From: Alphaproteobacteria bacterium LSUCC0396
GTDB lineage: Bacteria; Pseudomonadota; Alphaproteobacteria; Puniceispirillales; Puniceispirillaceae
DNA length: 64,000 bases
NCBI GenBank assembly: GCA_041228345.1
Contig: CP166131.1
Coordinates: 1,543,001 to 1,607,000, forward strand
Direction: 5' to 3'
Part shown: positions 42,808 through 49,965 of the stretch, in pieces
Layout of the letters: each line of letters begins with the position of its first letter
How positions within the stretch are numbered: position 1 is the first letter of the stretch
Position numbers and translations under genes: made by a program
The notes under the pieces: generated by a model
What the model was told of the DNA's origin: nothing
What the model saw: the letters and a program-made list of their open reading frames with translations, nothing else
Databases searched by the model: none

Positions 42808-43127
42808 CTCAGGTTTCCTGTCACACCGCTGGCTTTAAAAGCCCATCTATTAACAACAAGATCCAAAAATATAGTCCTCGGATGAAAAAAGAGTGGCCTG
42901 TCTTCGGTTCTATGGCAAGTCTCAAAACATATCGCCGGCTGGTTTAAAAATTTAGGCGGTCACGAGGTTTCGTGGCGCTATGCCGCCAGAACTAATTAAA
43001 TTTAACTAAGTAAATTTAAACAATCAAATTTATCCGGCCTATCATGCGGGTTTTCATGGTAATTGCCGCCGCTGTCCGGCTAGAGTGAAGCCGGTGGGGT
43101 GCTTTCGCGGTGAATATAGGATCAGAT
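42808..43127. other. AT-rich divergent intergenic region
   Basis: About 320 bp between the MFS gene and a small + strand ORF contain no supported gene. The region holds three AAATTTA iterons with a 14-bp period at 42998-43032, listed separately. It probably contains the MFS promoter. Confidence 0.5.
42998..43032. repeat. Three AAATTTA iterons spaced 14 bp
   Basis: AAATTTA starts at 42998, 43012 and 43026, an exact 14-bp period in an AT-rich stretch about 100 bp before the small ORF at 43128. They may bind a regulator or form flexible DNA. Confidence 0.65.
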
Positions 43128-43271
43128 ATGCGTGAGGATGAGTCCGAACAGCCATTGACCGAACATCTTGTCGATCAATTTGCGTCTTATTTCCTGATCA
43201 CCATGCTTGCATTTCATCTGGTTGGCTACATGAAAAAACAATATGAAAAACGGCACGCCGAAGAGCGTTAG
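43128..43271 (+). CDS. Small membrane protein, 47 residues
   Basis: A complete 47-codon frame runs from ATG 43128 to TAG 43269-43271, with AGGAT about seven bases upstream. It encodes an acidic N-terminus (MREDESEQPLTEHLVDQ), one probable membrane helix SYFLITMLAFHLVGYM near residues 19-34 and a basic tail KKQYEKRHAEER. The charge arrangement and ribosome-binding site support it as real. No family is recognised. It stands alone between the MFS gene (-) and the LysE gene (+). Confidence 0.6.
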   Translation: MREDESEQPLTEHLVDQFASYFLITMLAFHLVGYMKKQYEKRHAEER

Positions 43272-43401
43272 ATAGCATCACGCGCCTAGATCAATCATCG
43301 CAAATGCAATGAGTATGATCCGAGGGGTATGATCCGAGGGTATGATCTTTCCTTCTTTTTTAATCTTTACATCAACCCATTATAACAAAACGGCTAATGT
43401 G

Positions 43402-44022
43402 ATGACGATAACCGGTAGTGAAATTTGGCTTTATAGCGCCGCGCTTTTTTTGCTGTTTTTGACGCCCGGGCCGGTCTGGGTTGCGATGCTGGCGCGTGGT
43501 CTGAAAGGCGGTTTTGCCGGTGTCTGGCCGCTTGCGCTTGGGGTTGCGGTTGGTGATACGGCGTGGTCAGTTGCGGCGCTGCTTACGCTAAATCAGGTCG
43601 CTGGCATTCATGCTGATCTGATGATCTGGCTGAAATATGTTGCGGTTCTGGTGTTTTTTGCGATGGGGTTTAGCCTGCTACGGTCAGCAGGCGACGCGAT
43701 TAGCGCACCAATTCAATTGACCCGCCCCGGCATCTTAGCCGGGTTTCTTGCTGGCTTTTTGGTTATCCTTGGCAACCCAAAGGCGATTTTGTTCTATATC
43801 GGTATTTTGCCCGGATTTTTTAACGTCGATAGATTACAGCCGATTGATATAGCAGTCATTGGCGGGCTATCGGCACTGGTGCCGTTTTTGGGGAATCTTG
43901 GCATGGGGGTGCTGGTTGATCATGTCTCAAAAACGCTGAATTCATCATCTTTGCGCCGCCGGATAAATCGAATAACGGGCGGCGTTCTGATCCTTGTTGG
44001 TGCGATTATACTCGTTAGCTAG
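43402..44022 (+). CDS. LysE/RhtB-family amino-acid exporter
   Basis: The 206-residue membrane protein has about six helices and the LysE signature LFLLFLTPGPVWVAMLARGL near residues 14-33, then GGFAGVWPLALGVAVGDTAW near 35-54. Family members export amino acids such as lysine, homoserine, threonine or leucine. The substrate here is unknown. I set the start at ATG 43402, where the LysE family normally begins; an ATG at 43342 would add 20 residues. Confidence 0.87.
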   Translation: MTITGSEIWLYSAALFLLFLTPGPVWVAMLARGLKGGFAGVWPLALGVAVGDTAWSVAALLTLNQVAGIHADLMIWLKYVAVLVFFAMGFSLLRSAGDAISAPIQLTRPGILAGFLAGFLVILGNPKAILFYIGILPGFFNVDRLQPIDIAVIGGLSALVPFLGNLGMGVLVDHVSKTLNSSSLRRRINRITGGVLILVGAIILVS

Positions 44023-44034
44023 GTTTTGGCATCA

Positions 44035-44484
44035 CTAGGAATTGATGAATTGTCTGAGCTGTTCGGCCTCTTGCTCATATTTTTCCAAAAGCCGTTTGAC
44101 CACATCGCCAATCGACACAATGCCAACAAGATGACCATCACGGGTGATGGGCACATGGCGAATGCGGTTTTCGGTCATAAGCTGCATAAGCTGAGATGAG
44201 GTGACGTTGGTTTCGACCGTGATAACCTTGCTTGTCATAATGTCTTTGGTCTTGGTGCCGGCGGTTTGGGCGCCGGTTGATAAATGCCGGATGATGTCAC
44301 GTTCTGAAACGATTCCAATCACCTGATTATCGCCGTCAATCACCACAATCGTACCGATGCGCCGTTGTGCAAGCACCTGTATCAGATCATCAATTGGGCA
44401 GTCTCTATGCGTCGTAACGCAGCCCCGTTTGATTAATTTTGCAATAAATGGTGTCATGATTTGTCTCGGTATTTGTGTGATCAT
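44035..44484 (-). CDS. Protein with a pair of CBS domains
   Basis: The 149-residue protein is almost entirely two CBS domains: CPIDDLIQVLAQRRIGTIVV near residues 29-48 with GIVSERDIIRHLS, then DIMTSKVITVETNVTSSQLM near 80-99 and RHVPITRDGHLVGIVSIGDV near 109-128. Such stand-alone proteins bind adenosine nucleotides and can regulate enzymes. A start nine codons later, at 44457, is also possible. It overlaps no other gene and faces the LysE gene tail to tail. Confidence 0.85.
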   Translation of the reverse strand: MITQIPRQIMTPFIAKLIKRGCVTTHRDCPIDDLIQVLAQRRIGTIVVIDGDNQVIGIVSERDIIRHLSTGAQTAGTKTKDIMTSKVITVETNVTSSQLMQLMTENRIRHVPITRDGHLVGIVSIGDVVKRLLEKYEQEAEQLRQFINS

Positions 44485-44662
44485 CTCCGTTTGTTCTGGC
44501 GGTGTTATGTTTTACCAAGCACCGCAATATCTACGCCAAGTTTGTGACGACTAACCTATTCTGTCAAATGCGGGCTTGGCAGGGGCGTTAAATTTGGGCT
44601 TTAACGCTGGTCTGGTGCCGGTTTGTCGCCAGTTTGACACCAGATCGTCACCATCATCGTGA

Positions 44663-44770
44663 TTAATTCCTATCATGATCCCGTTTACGGCCAGTAAGCG
44701 CTTTGCCGATAAGCGCAAGACACAGAATAGCAATGCCGCCATAGAGCAGAAAGTCAGCTAGGTTATCCAT
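44663..44770 (-). CDS. Very small membrane protein, 35 residues
   Basis: The frame from ATG (complement of 44768-44770) to TAA (complement of 44663-44665) has GAGG at the expected distance upstream. It encodes DNLADFLLYGGIAILCLALI, a membrane helix, and a basic tail GKALTGRKRDHDRN. The helix plus basic C-terminal end is typical of small membrane proteins. A 63-codon frame on the same strand in another phase lacks these traits. No family is recognised. Confidence 0.5.
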   Translation of the reverse strand: MDNLADFLLYGGIAILCLALIGKALTGRKRDHDRN

Positions 44771-45223
44771 TTTTGCCTCATATGAAATTTTGGTAAGCGG
44801 GTATTTCAAATATCAGGTTAGCTGGTTTTTGCAGATCTTGTCACGGGGGGGGGTGGATAATTGGAACGGGGCCTTTGGCTTGACCGATATCTTTGCAGCA
44901 TCAAGCATAATAGGTCTGTCGATTTCTGATGATGATTATTGTGACTTTTCATTAAAGAAAAACCCCCACCAGTCGTTCAAACTGATGAGGGTTCTCATCG
45001 GAGGTCTAGTCCAAGGCTAATCAGGATCAAATGCTCGTTTACGTAAGCTTTGGACTGATTAGAGGGCTGACCTTGATGAGGCCCTTGCAATTGTCATGCC
45101 ATGTAATGCTGTGTAATGCCGTTTTCGTGCCGACTTACTGCAGGCGAAAGTCGGTTATTTTGCCGCGTTTAACTCAACGCCAGCCGAAAAACGCCAGCCG
45201 AAACTTGATATGGCGGTGCTTTA
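44771..45223. other. Gap with no gene but structured RNA signals
   Basis: About 450 bp carry no convincing gene. Frames at 44790-45020 and 45031-45285 lack ribosome-binding sites and family resemblance. The part at 44955-45062 contains a hairpin and interleaved inverted repeats, annotated separately. A run of nine G lies near 44845. Confidence 0.5.
44953..45065 (-). ncRNA. Candidate small RNA with terminator
   Basis: On the - strand a hairpin, CCCTCATCAGT paired imperfectly with ACTGGTGGGGG, is followed by GTTTTTCTTT, as in a rho-independent terminator. Just before it, the repeats AGTCCAA/TTGGACT and CTAATCAG/CTGATTAG are interleaved, so alternative hairpins or a pseudoknot could form. The start is not known and no promoter was found. 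Confidence 0.4.
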
Positions 45224-45517
45224 TTAGGCGTTTTCGTCAACCCATGCTTGAACCTGCTCGGGGAATTCAGGGAAATAGTGGGTGATGGTCTTGATGGTGA
45301 AGGATGATTGAATCTCCTCAACCGTCTCGCGTTCGAGCAGAAAATTAAAGGCAAATTCGATAAGATGTTCCTTATCAACTCGGCTCTCGGTCAGTTCATG
45401 AAGGTCGGCGTCTGATATATTTACCTTAAAAATTGATTGCTTGGTTTGGTGCATCTTCTCGCTATTGACGATCACACCAAAATCATCGCGGCTTCGCGCA
45501 ATAATTGTAAGTTTCAT
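45224..45517 (-). CDS. Conserved-looking hypothetical protein, 97 residues
   Basis: The 97-residue product has no signal peptide or membrane segment. It is acidic, with MKLTIIARSRDDFGVIVNSE at the start and a C-terminal HYFPEFPEQVQAWVDENA. The central HLIEFAFNFLLERE suggests a helix. A GAGGACGGG ribosome-binding site lies just upstream, which supports the start. I do not recognise the family. Its transcript could end at the terminator hairpin near 44955. Confidence 0.65.
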   Translation of the reverse strand: MKLTIIARSRDDFGVIVNSEKMHQTKQSIFKVNISDADLHELTESRVDKEHLIEFAFNFLLERETVEEIQSSFTIKTITHYFPEFPEQVQAWVDENA

Positions 45518-45721
45518 CCCGTCCTCCCAACGCCGACCGGCTTTATTAAGGTTGCGATGGTAAAGGCTAGCATGACGTCGCGCAGAATTTCAACGAGCCA
45601 AACTATAGGTTGTCGTCAAAGGCTGGCAGCAGAGAGCTGGCCAGTGATGGCAGCAATTGGCACAATTATTGGATGCAGATCACCATTGCTGTTCCGCTGG
45701 AAATTTTGTCGGTAGAGCTGA

Positions 45722-46351
45722 TTATCCGACTGGAATTTCGCCCATATGCTTTGGCACATGATAGCCTTTTTGCACGGCGTCACGCGAAAGCAGGCGTTGA
45801 TACCATGCGCGGACATTCGGATAATCGGCCAGATTGACCTGCTGCCATTCATAGCGTGAAACCCACGGCCAGATCGCCATATCGGCAATCGAATAATCAT
45901 CGCAAATATAGTCACGCCCCCCAAGCCGCCGGTCGAGAACGCCGTAAAGTCGTGCAACTTCATTACGGAACCGCTCTTCGGCATAGTCTGATTTGCCCGG
46001 ATTGAAATGCAGGAAATGATGCGCCTGACCAAGGATTGGGCCAAACCCGCCCATTTGCCACATCAGCCATTCATTGACACGGGCACGCTCTGCCGGATCT
46101 GTTGGCAGAAACCGTCCATGCTTTTCCGCAAGATAGTGCATGATAGCACCCGACTCCATTAGGGTCAGGCCATTATCCCGATCAACAATTGCCGGGATTT
46201 TATTATTCGGACTGATTTTCAAAAATTCGGGACTGTTCTGATCGCCCCGAGTGATGTTGATCGAATGTGTTACATAATCAATGCCAAGCTCTTCGAGCAG
46301 GATCGAAACTTTACGCCCGTTCGGCGTCGTCCAAGTGTAAAAATCAATCAT
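45722..46351 (-). CDS. Glutathione S-transferase-like protein
   Basis: The 209-residue protein has a thioredoxin-like N-terminal domain starting IDFYTWTTPNGRKVSILLEE, with NKIPAIVD near residues 50-57 (cis-Pro) and LMESGAIMHYLAEKHG near 64-79 (Glu-Ser glutathione contact). The helical C-terminal domain contains DDYSIADMAIWPWV near 150. The TTPNG start resembles YfcG-like disulfide-bond oxidoreductases of the Nu class, so it may act on glutathione disulfides. The reaction is not proven. Confidence 0.88.
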   Translation of the reverse strand: MIDFYTWTTPNGRKVSILLEELGIDYVTHSINITRGDQNSPEFLKISPNNKIPAIVDRDNGLTLMESGAIMHYLAEKHGRFLPTDPAERARVNEWLMWQMGGFGPILGQAHHFLHFNPGKSDYAEERFRNEVARLYGVLDRRLGGRDYICDDYSIADMAIWPWVSRYEWQQVNLADYPNVRAWYQRLLSRDAVQKGYHVPKHMGEIPVG

Positions 46352-46454
46352 GCGGGCATTCCTTTTCTCATCATAGGGTTGTCCTGGGTTTTACCTTCGG
46401 GTGGTTTTCACTGTGGTAAGGGGCGACATGGGCAATCATACCTGCCGATAGCGG

Positions 46455-46898
46455 CTATCCGGAAGCAAATTTTTCAGCAAATAATGCAATCACGATGTAA
46501 CGCGAGGTTTTTGCCAACGCAACAATCAAAATAAAACTTTTGAACGGTTCTCTTAACACGCCAGCAACAACCGTGATCGGATCACCAATGATCGGCACCC
46601 AGCTTAAAAGCAGCGTCCAGCGACCATATTTTTGATACCATCTGGTGATTGCTTGATATCGCGGTGATGCCTGAATTTTCTCCAGCCGCATAACCGATTT
46701 GCCAATACCGCGTCCAACGATCCAATTGACCATCGCGCCAAGCGTATTGCCAAGGCTGGCAATCAGGATGAGCACTGCCATTGAATAATTCGAACTCATC
46801 ACCAAATAACCTAGGCCAAGTTCAGATTGCGCTGGCAAAATGGTGGCGGCCAGAAATGCCGATAGAAACAGGCCGAAAATAGCACCAGCTTCAGTCAC
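46455..46898 (-). CDS. YqaA/DedA-family membrane protein
   Basis: The 147-residue membrane protein has four to five hydrophobic segments. Its LGYLVMSSNYSMAVLILIAS and LGNTLGAMVNWIVGRGIGKS pieces, and RWTLLLSWVPIIGDPITVVA with LREPFKSFILIVALAKTSRY, fit the short YqaA-type SNARE-associated/DedA family. Full DedA proteins transport phospholipids; whether short YqaA members do is not known. It lies between the GST gene and a hypothetical gene. Confidence 0.8.
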   Translation of the reverse strand: MTEAGAIFGLFLSAFLAATILPAQSELGLGYLVMSSNYSMAVLILIASLGNTLGAMVNWIVGRGIGKSVMRLEKIQASPRYQAITRWYQKYGRWTLLLSWVPIIGDPITVVAGVLREPFKSFILIVALAKTSRYIVIALFAEKFASG

Positions 46899-47008
46899 CG
46901 GTTTTGACCTTTAGGTTTTGGGCTGTTAAGGCGCGGTTTCGCATTTGGCTTTGCTAGGTTTCGATCTGATAGGCTGGTTTCAAAAAAAGGCAGGTCGCAA
47001 TATTTTAC

Positions 47009-47362
47009 ATGAATTGGAGCCATCAATCTATGACCGCGAATGATCATTCATTACTTACGACCATCGAGGCTGATTACCGGTCTAATCATATGTATTGGAT
47101 CGAGCGTAAATTAAACAAGCGGTTTGAACGCTGGTTCCGCAACAGAACGAGTTACGAGATAAATGACTTGCTCGCAGAACGGCAAATTCATGATCTGCAA
47201 GTTGAGATCTTTGCCTATTACAATAAGCTCGATTACGAACCGGTGACACGATTGTCACCCGCGCTTTACGAAAAATGGATTACCACAATTATCATGGGGT
47301 GGCTGATGCGAAAATCGGTGTCCTGCTGGTCAAAAATCAAGATGGCTAGCGCCAGCGCTTAA
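47009..47362 (+). CDS. Hypothetical protein, 117 residues
   Basis: The protein is soluble-looking and rich in aromatic and charged residues: RSNHMYWIERKLNKRFERWF then SYEINDLLAERQIHDLQVEI. The first ATG is at 47009; one at 47030 (after GGAG) is also possible. No family is recognised. It is the only + strand gene between the DedA-like and cytochrome genes, and the C-terminal ten residues look low in complexity. I regard it as a probable but unproven gene. Confidence 0.5.
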   Translation: MNWSHQSMTANDHSLLTTIEADYRSNHMYWIERKLNKRFERWFRNRTSYEINDLLAERQIHDLQVEIFAYYNKLDYEPVTRLSPALYEKWITTIIMGWLMRKSVSCWSKIKMASASA

Positions 47363-47378
47363 CACCTGTCCAATGGCA

Positions 47379-47900
47379 TTATGATCCGGATTTGTGATTT
47401 TCCATTGCTTTATTGAGACGGTAATCAGCATTGATTCTATCGTGGATTTGTCTGACATCGGCCGGCCATGTCGATTTGATATAAGACAAGGCTGCAATAA
47501 TTTCCTGATCGGTAATGATACCATCATAAACGGGCATACTGACCTTATAGTCACTGCCAATCATCGCCGCAAAACCATATTTGGTCAGCTGGTAAAGCAA
47601 TTCGTCAGGGTGATGCCATGTGTGCCCTGATTTATCATGCGGCGGGGCAAGCCGCATCCCGTCGACCATCATATCGCGCCAGCCAGCCTGCCCTTCCAGA
47701 TTGACACCATGACAGCTTGCGCACTGTTCAAGATATATCTTTTGACCTAGCTTTACGTGATCTGCATCATCCGGACGCAACTCGATAATTCCGGTTGCCA
47801 TTGCCGCCTCGTTTGCCATTGCTGGCGCAGTGGCGACGCTTGACAACAATCCAGCAAGGCCAAGCATTAAACATAAACTAGCACCGGTAAAAATGCGCAT
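47379..47900 (-). CDS. Periplasmic class I c-type cytochrome
   Basis: The 173-residue protein has a signal peptide (MRIFTGASLCLMLGLAGLLS, cleavage probably after PAMA-NE near residue 29) and one heme motif, CASCH, near residue 58. KVSMPVYDGIITDQEIIAAL offers the distal Met near residue 130. It begins 4 bp after the stop of the cytochrome c'-like gene upstream, so both are probably cotranscribed. The electron partners are not evident. A longer frame to 48185 includes unlikely leader residues. Confidence 0.85.
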   Translation of the reverse strand: MRIFTGASLCLMLGLAGLLSSVATAPAMANEAAMATGIIELRPDDADHVKLGQKIYLEQCASCHGVNLEGQAGWRDMMVDGMRLAPPHDKSGHTWHHPDELLYQLTKYGFAAMIGSDYKVSMPVYDGIITDQEIIAALSYIKSTWPADVRQIHDRINADYRLNKAMENHKSGS

Positions 47901-47904
47901 GATC

Positions 47905-48351
47905 TTAATCCAATCGGTATGATTTATGACAAGTTTTGCAGGTGGCCGCAGTGGCTTTAAACGCGTTTCGCGTGGCGGCGGCATCACCAGACTGGGCGGC
48001 AAGAACCAGTTCATTTGCGGCTTGATAATGGGTCGCGGCGGCGCGCTCAAACCCGGAAAAATCTGCCCAGATTTCAGGAGATGCTTCAGATGGTTTGGCG
48101 TTGCTGCCAGCTGGAAAATAATCAGGCATTTGTTGTGCCCAATCGCTAATCTCTTTTGCTGGTGGAATGATAGCCGCCAGATCACCCGCGGCGAGATATG
48201 TTTTAATCGCTTTCAAATTATCCTTGCTCTGGCTAAAGCGATCCATGCGATCTTTGACAATGCCGGTTGCACCACTATGCGCAAAGGCCAGTGCACAAAG
48301 ACCGAATGACAGGATAAGAGCTGTTGCAAAGCTAGTTTTTTTAAACGCCAT
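47905..48351 (-). CDS. Cytochrome c'-like periplasmic heme protein
   Basis: The 148-residue protein has a signal peptide (MAFKKTSFATALILSFGLCA, cleavage near AFA-HS) and a C-terminal heme motif CKTCHKSYR about ten residues from the end, as in cytochromes c'. The mature helices include VKDRMDRFSQSKDNLKAIKT near the start. Cytochromes c' bind NO or other gases or transfer electrons. I set the start at the ATG ending 48351. It precedes the class I cytochrome gene. Confidence 0.85.
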   Translation of the reverse strand: MAFKKTSFATALILSFGLCALAFAHSGATGIVKDRMDRFSQSKDNLKAIKTYLAAGDLAAIIPPAKEISDWAQQMPDYFPAGSNAKPSEASPEIWADFSGFERAAATHYQAANELVLAAQSGDAAATRNAFKATAATCKTCHKSYRLD

Positions 48352-48461
48352 GTTATGCGATGTCCCTTTTGTCATTTATTGGTCATCATATGCCGGTTGA
48401 TCATATGCGTGCTAACGCTATTCGCCGTTGGCTGGCAGCGGCTGTCTTTGGCATTATGACT

Positions 48462-48908
48462 TTAATGGCAGGCTTTCCCCAATGCTTTCAGACGCCAGTA
48501 ATTATAAGGCAGCGGCGTTACAAAACCGGCCACCAGCATTAACGGAACCGCCCACCATGTCAGCATTGCACCACCGGTTAGGAAAAAGTCGGTGAGGTTC
48601 ATCGCGGCTTCCATTGATATCATCGAGATCAATGACATGCCCAAAGCCGTCTTCAATGCCAATTTAAAGGCCATTTGCCGCGATAGGATAATCGTCTCTA
48701 GGATGATGGAGGTCACAAGGCCGTTCATAATCGCCAATGACATAATCCATAATACCGGCCATTGAATACCGGTAATCTGGAAATATAATATTGTTCCCAT
48801 ATCGCCGATCGAACAACCAAGCAAACACCAGCTGGTGTTATAGCTGGCGGTTCGCCATGTATGTTTACATTTCCAATGGATATTCAGCGCTTGAATTGCA
48901 ATTGCCAT
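48462..48908 (-). CDS. DUF4396-family membrane protein
   Basis: The 148-residue protein has a Cys/His-rich start, NIHWKCKHTWRTASYNTSW followed by CLLGCSIGDMG, then about four membrane helices (VLWIMSLAIMNGLVTSIIL, ALGMSLISMISMEAAM, GAMLTWWAVPLMLVAGF). This is the DUF4396 pattern. The His and Cys residues suggest metal binding. Its promoter (48928-48958) has the shape of copper-responsive MerR-family promoters, so copper handling is a reasonable guess but not shown. The two cytochrome genes follow in the same direction. Confidence 0.78.
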   Translation of the reverse strand: MAIAIQALNIHWKCKHTWRTASYNTSWCLLGCSIGDMGTILYFQITGIQWPVLWIMSLAIMNGLVTSIILETIILSRQMAFKLALKTALGMSLISMISMEAAMNLTDFFLTGGAMLTWWAVPLMLVAGFVTPLPYNYWRLKALGKACH

Positions 48909-48927
48909 AGCGGCCTCCTGTGACGCG

Positions 48928-48958
48928 AAAATAGATATTCCCCTAAGGGGAAGGTCAA
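48928..48958 (-). promoter_or_regulatory. CueR/HmrR-type promoter
   Basis: On the - strand TTGACC is followed by a 19-bp spacer and TATTTT. The spacer holds the near-perfect palindrome TTCCCCTTAGGGGAA (48938-48952). Long 19-bp spacers with a central palindrome of this type are the mark of copper-responsive MerR-family promoters. It lies 20 bp upstream of the DUF4396 start. Confidence 0.7.
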
Positions 48959-49268
48959 TAGGAAAAGAGACAATGGCCTATTTCTGGAATGGAAATAAAG
49001 ATCCTGTGCTGATGGCGCGCGTAATCCCCCTCACGACGCGCATCGGCGGCTTTTTTTAATCATTGGCATGACCAAGCTGGATGATGGCATCGGAACGCAA
49101 TGCGTTATTTCGCGTAAAAAGATGAATAGATTGCCGTTTTGGACGCGTCTGTAATCTATTTTTTCCTAACGGGTTTTGGATATTGACCTATGCGCAAGAA
49201 CGCGAAAAAATACTCATAATGGCGTTTATGATGCGCTAATTGGAAAAATAATCTACTGTGGGTCAATA
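48959..49268. other. Intergenic region without a supported gene
   Basis: About 310 bp before the broken DsrE gene. No cueR-like regulator gene is present here. A C/G-rich segment at 49024-49055 could form a weak hairpin followed by seven T, possibly a terminator on the + strand. Confidence 0.4.
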
Positions 49269-49694
49269 ATGTTTAGAAAAATTTTAACAATTATGGTCCC
49301 CTGTATTGGGCTTATGGCAAGTGGCCTGATGGCCGAAGCTGGTGAACGCTATAGCAAGTAGAAGGTTGCGTACCATATCAATTATCCGGGCGGCAAGGAC
49401 GATAAAGCGTATCTTGGTGCGCTTCGGAACATCCAAAATCATATCAATGCTGTCGGCGCAGAAAATATGGAAATTAAGGTGGTAATCCATGGTAATGGCA
49501 TCGGGTTGCTGCAAAGTGCAAAAGCAAATGACAAGCTGCAAAGCAACGTGGCCAATTTAAAGGCGCAGAATGTCTCGTTTAACGTATGCGCGAATACATT
49601 GAAGGGCAAAAAACTAAGCCCTGAAAAAGATCTCTATGATGTCTTTGAAGAGGATATTGTGCCAAGCGGCGTTGCCGAGTTAAGTCATCTGTAG
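49269..49694 (+). pseudogene. DsrE-family secreted protein, broken by one in-frame TAG
   Basis: One reading frame of 142 codons is interrupted only by TAG at 49359-49361 (codon 31). Before it, MFRKILTIMVPCIGLMASGL is a signal peptide; directly after it the frame continues with KVAYHINYPGG, NIQNHINAVG, MEIKVVIHGNGIGLLQSA and VSFNVCANTLKG, the DsrE/DUF1791 pattern. Everything but the stop is intact, so this is a fresh mutation, a read error or a read-through codon. The likely original codon is CAG. The Cys of FNVCANTL is kept. Confidence 0.75.
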
Positions 49695-49822
49695 ATGCAG
49701 GGTTACACCTATATAAAGCCATAATGCTACAGCATCAAAATTGAGTGTAAGGCCATCATCAAACCGCCAAAGGACAAGTGTTAAGCTCTCATGCCTTTAG
49801 GTTGGTCTTGCCAGCTTTATGC

Positions 49823-49859
49823 AAAAAATAGCAGCGCCGCATTGGCGCTGTTATTTTTT
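49823..49859. terminator. Bidirectional rho-independent terminator
   Basis: Stem AAAAATAGCAGCGCC / GGCGCTGTTATTTTT with a 5-base loop GCATT. A runs on the left and T runs on the right let it stop both the + strand DsrE transcript and the - strand dehydrogenase transcript. Confidence 0.8.
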
Positions 49860-49862
49860 GGC

Positions 49863-49895
49863 GCTACGGGCTTTTGTCGCTACGGGCTTTTTGTC
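49863..49895. repeat. 16/17-bp tandem duplication
   Basis: gctacgggcttttgtc is repeated at once as gctacgggctttttgtc, differing by one T. It lies just after the terminator at 49823-49859. Confidence 0.7.
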
Positions 49896-49965
49896 TGGCG
49901 ATAGCATTGATAGCCGTGAGATTGTTTCTCGATTTATCTAATTATTCTAATCTAGCTGACCTAAT

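Noticed and set aside
44790-45285. Two + strand frames in the gap after the 35-residue ORF
   Set aside because: No ribosome-binding sites, poor protein-like composition, and overlap with hairpins that fit an RNA better.
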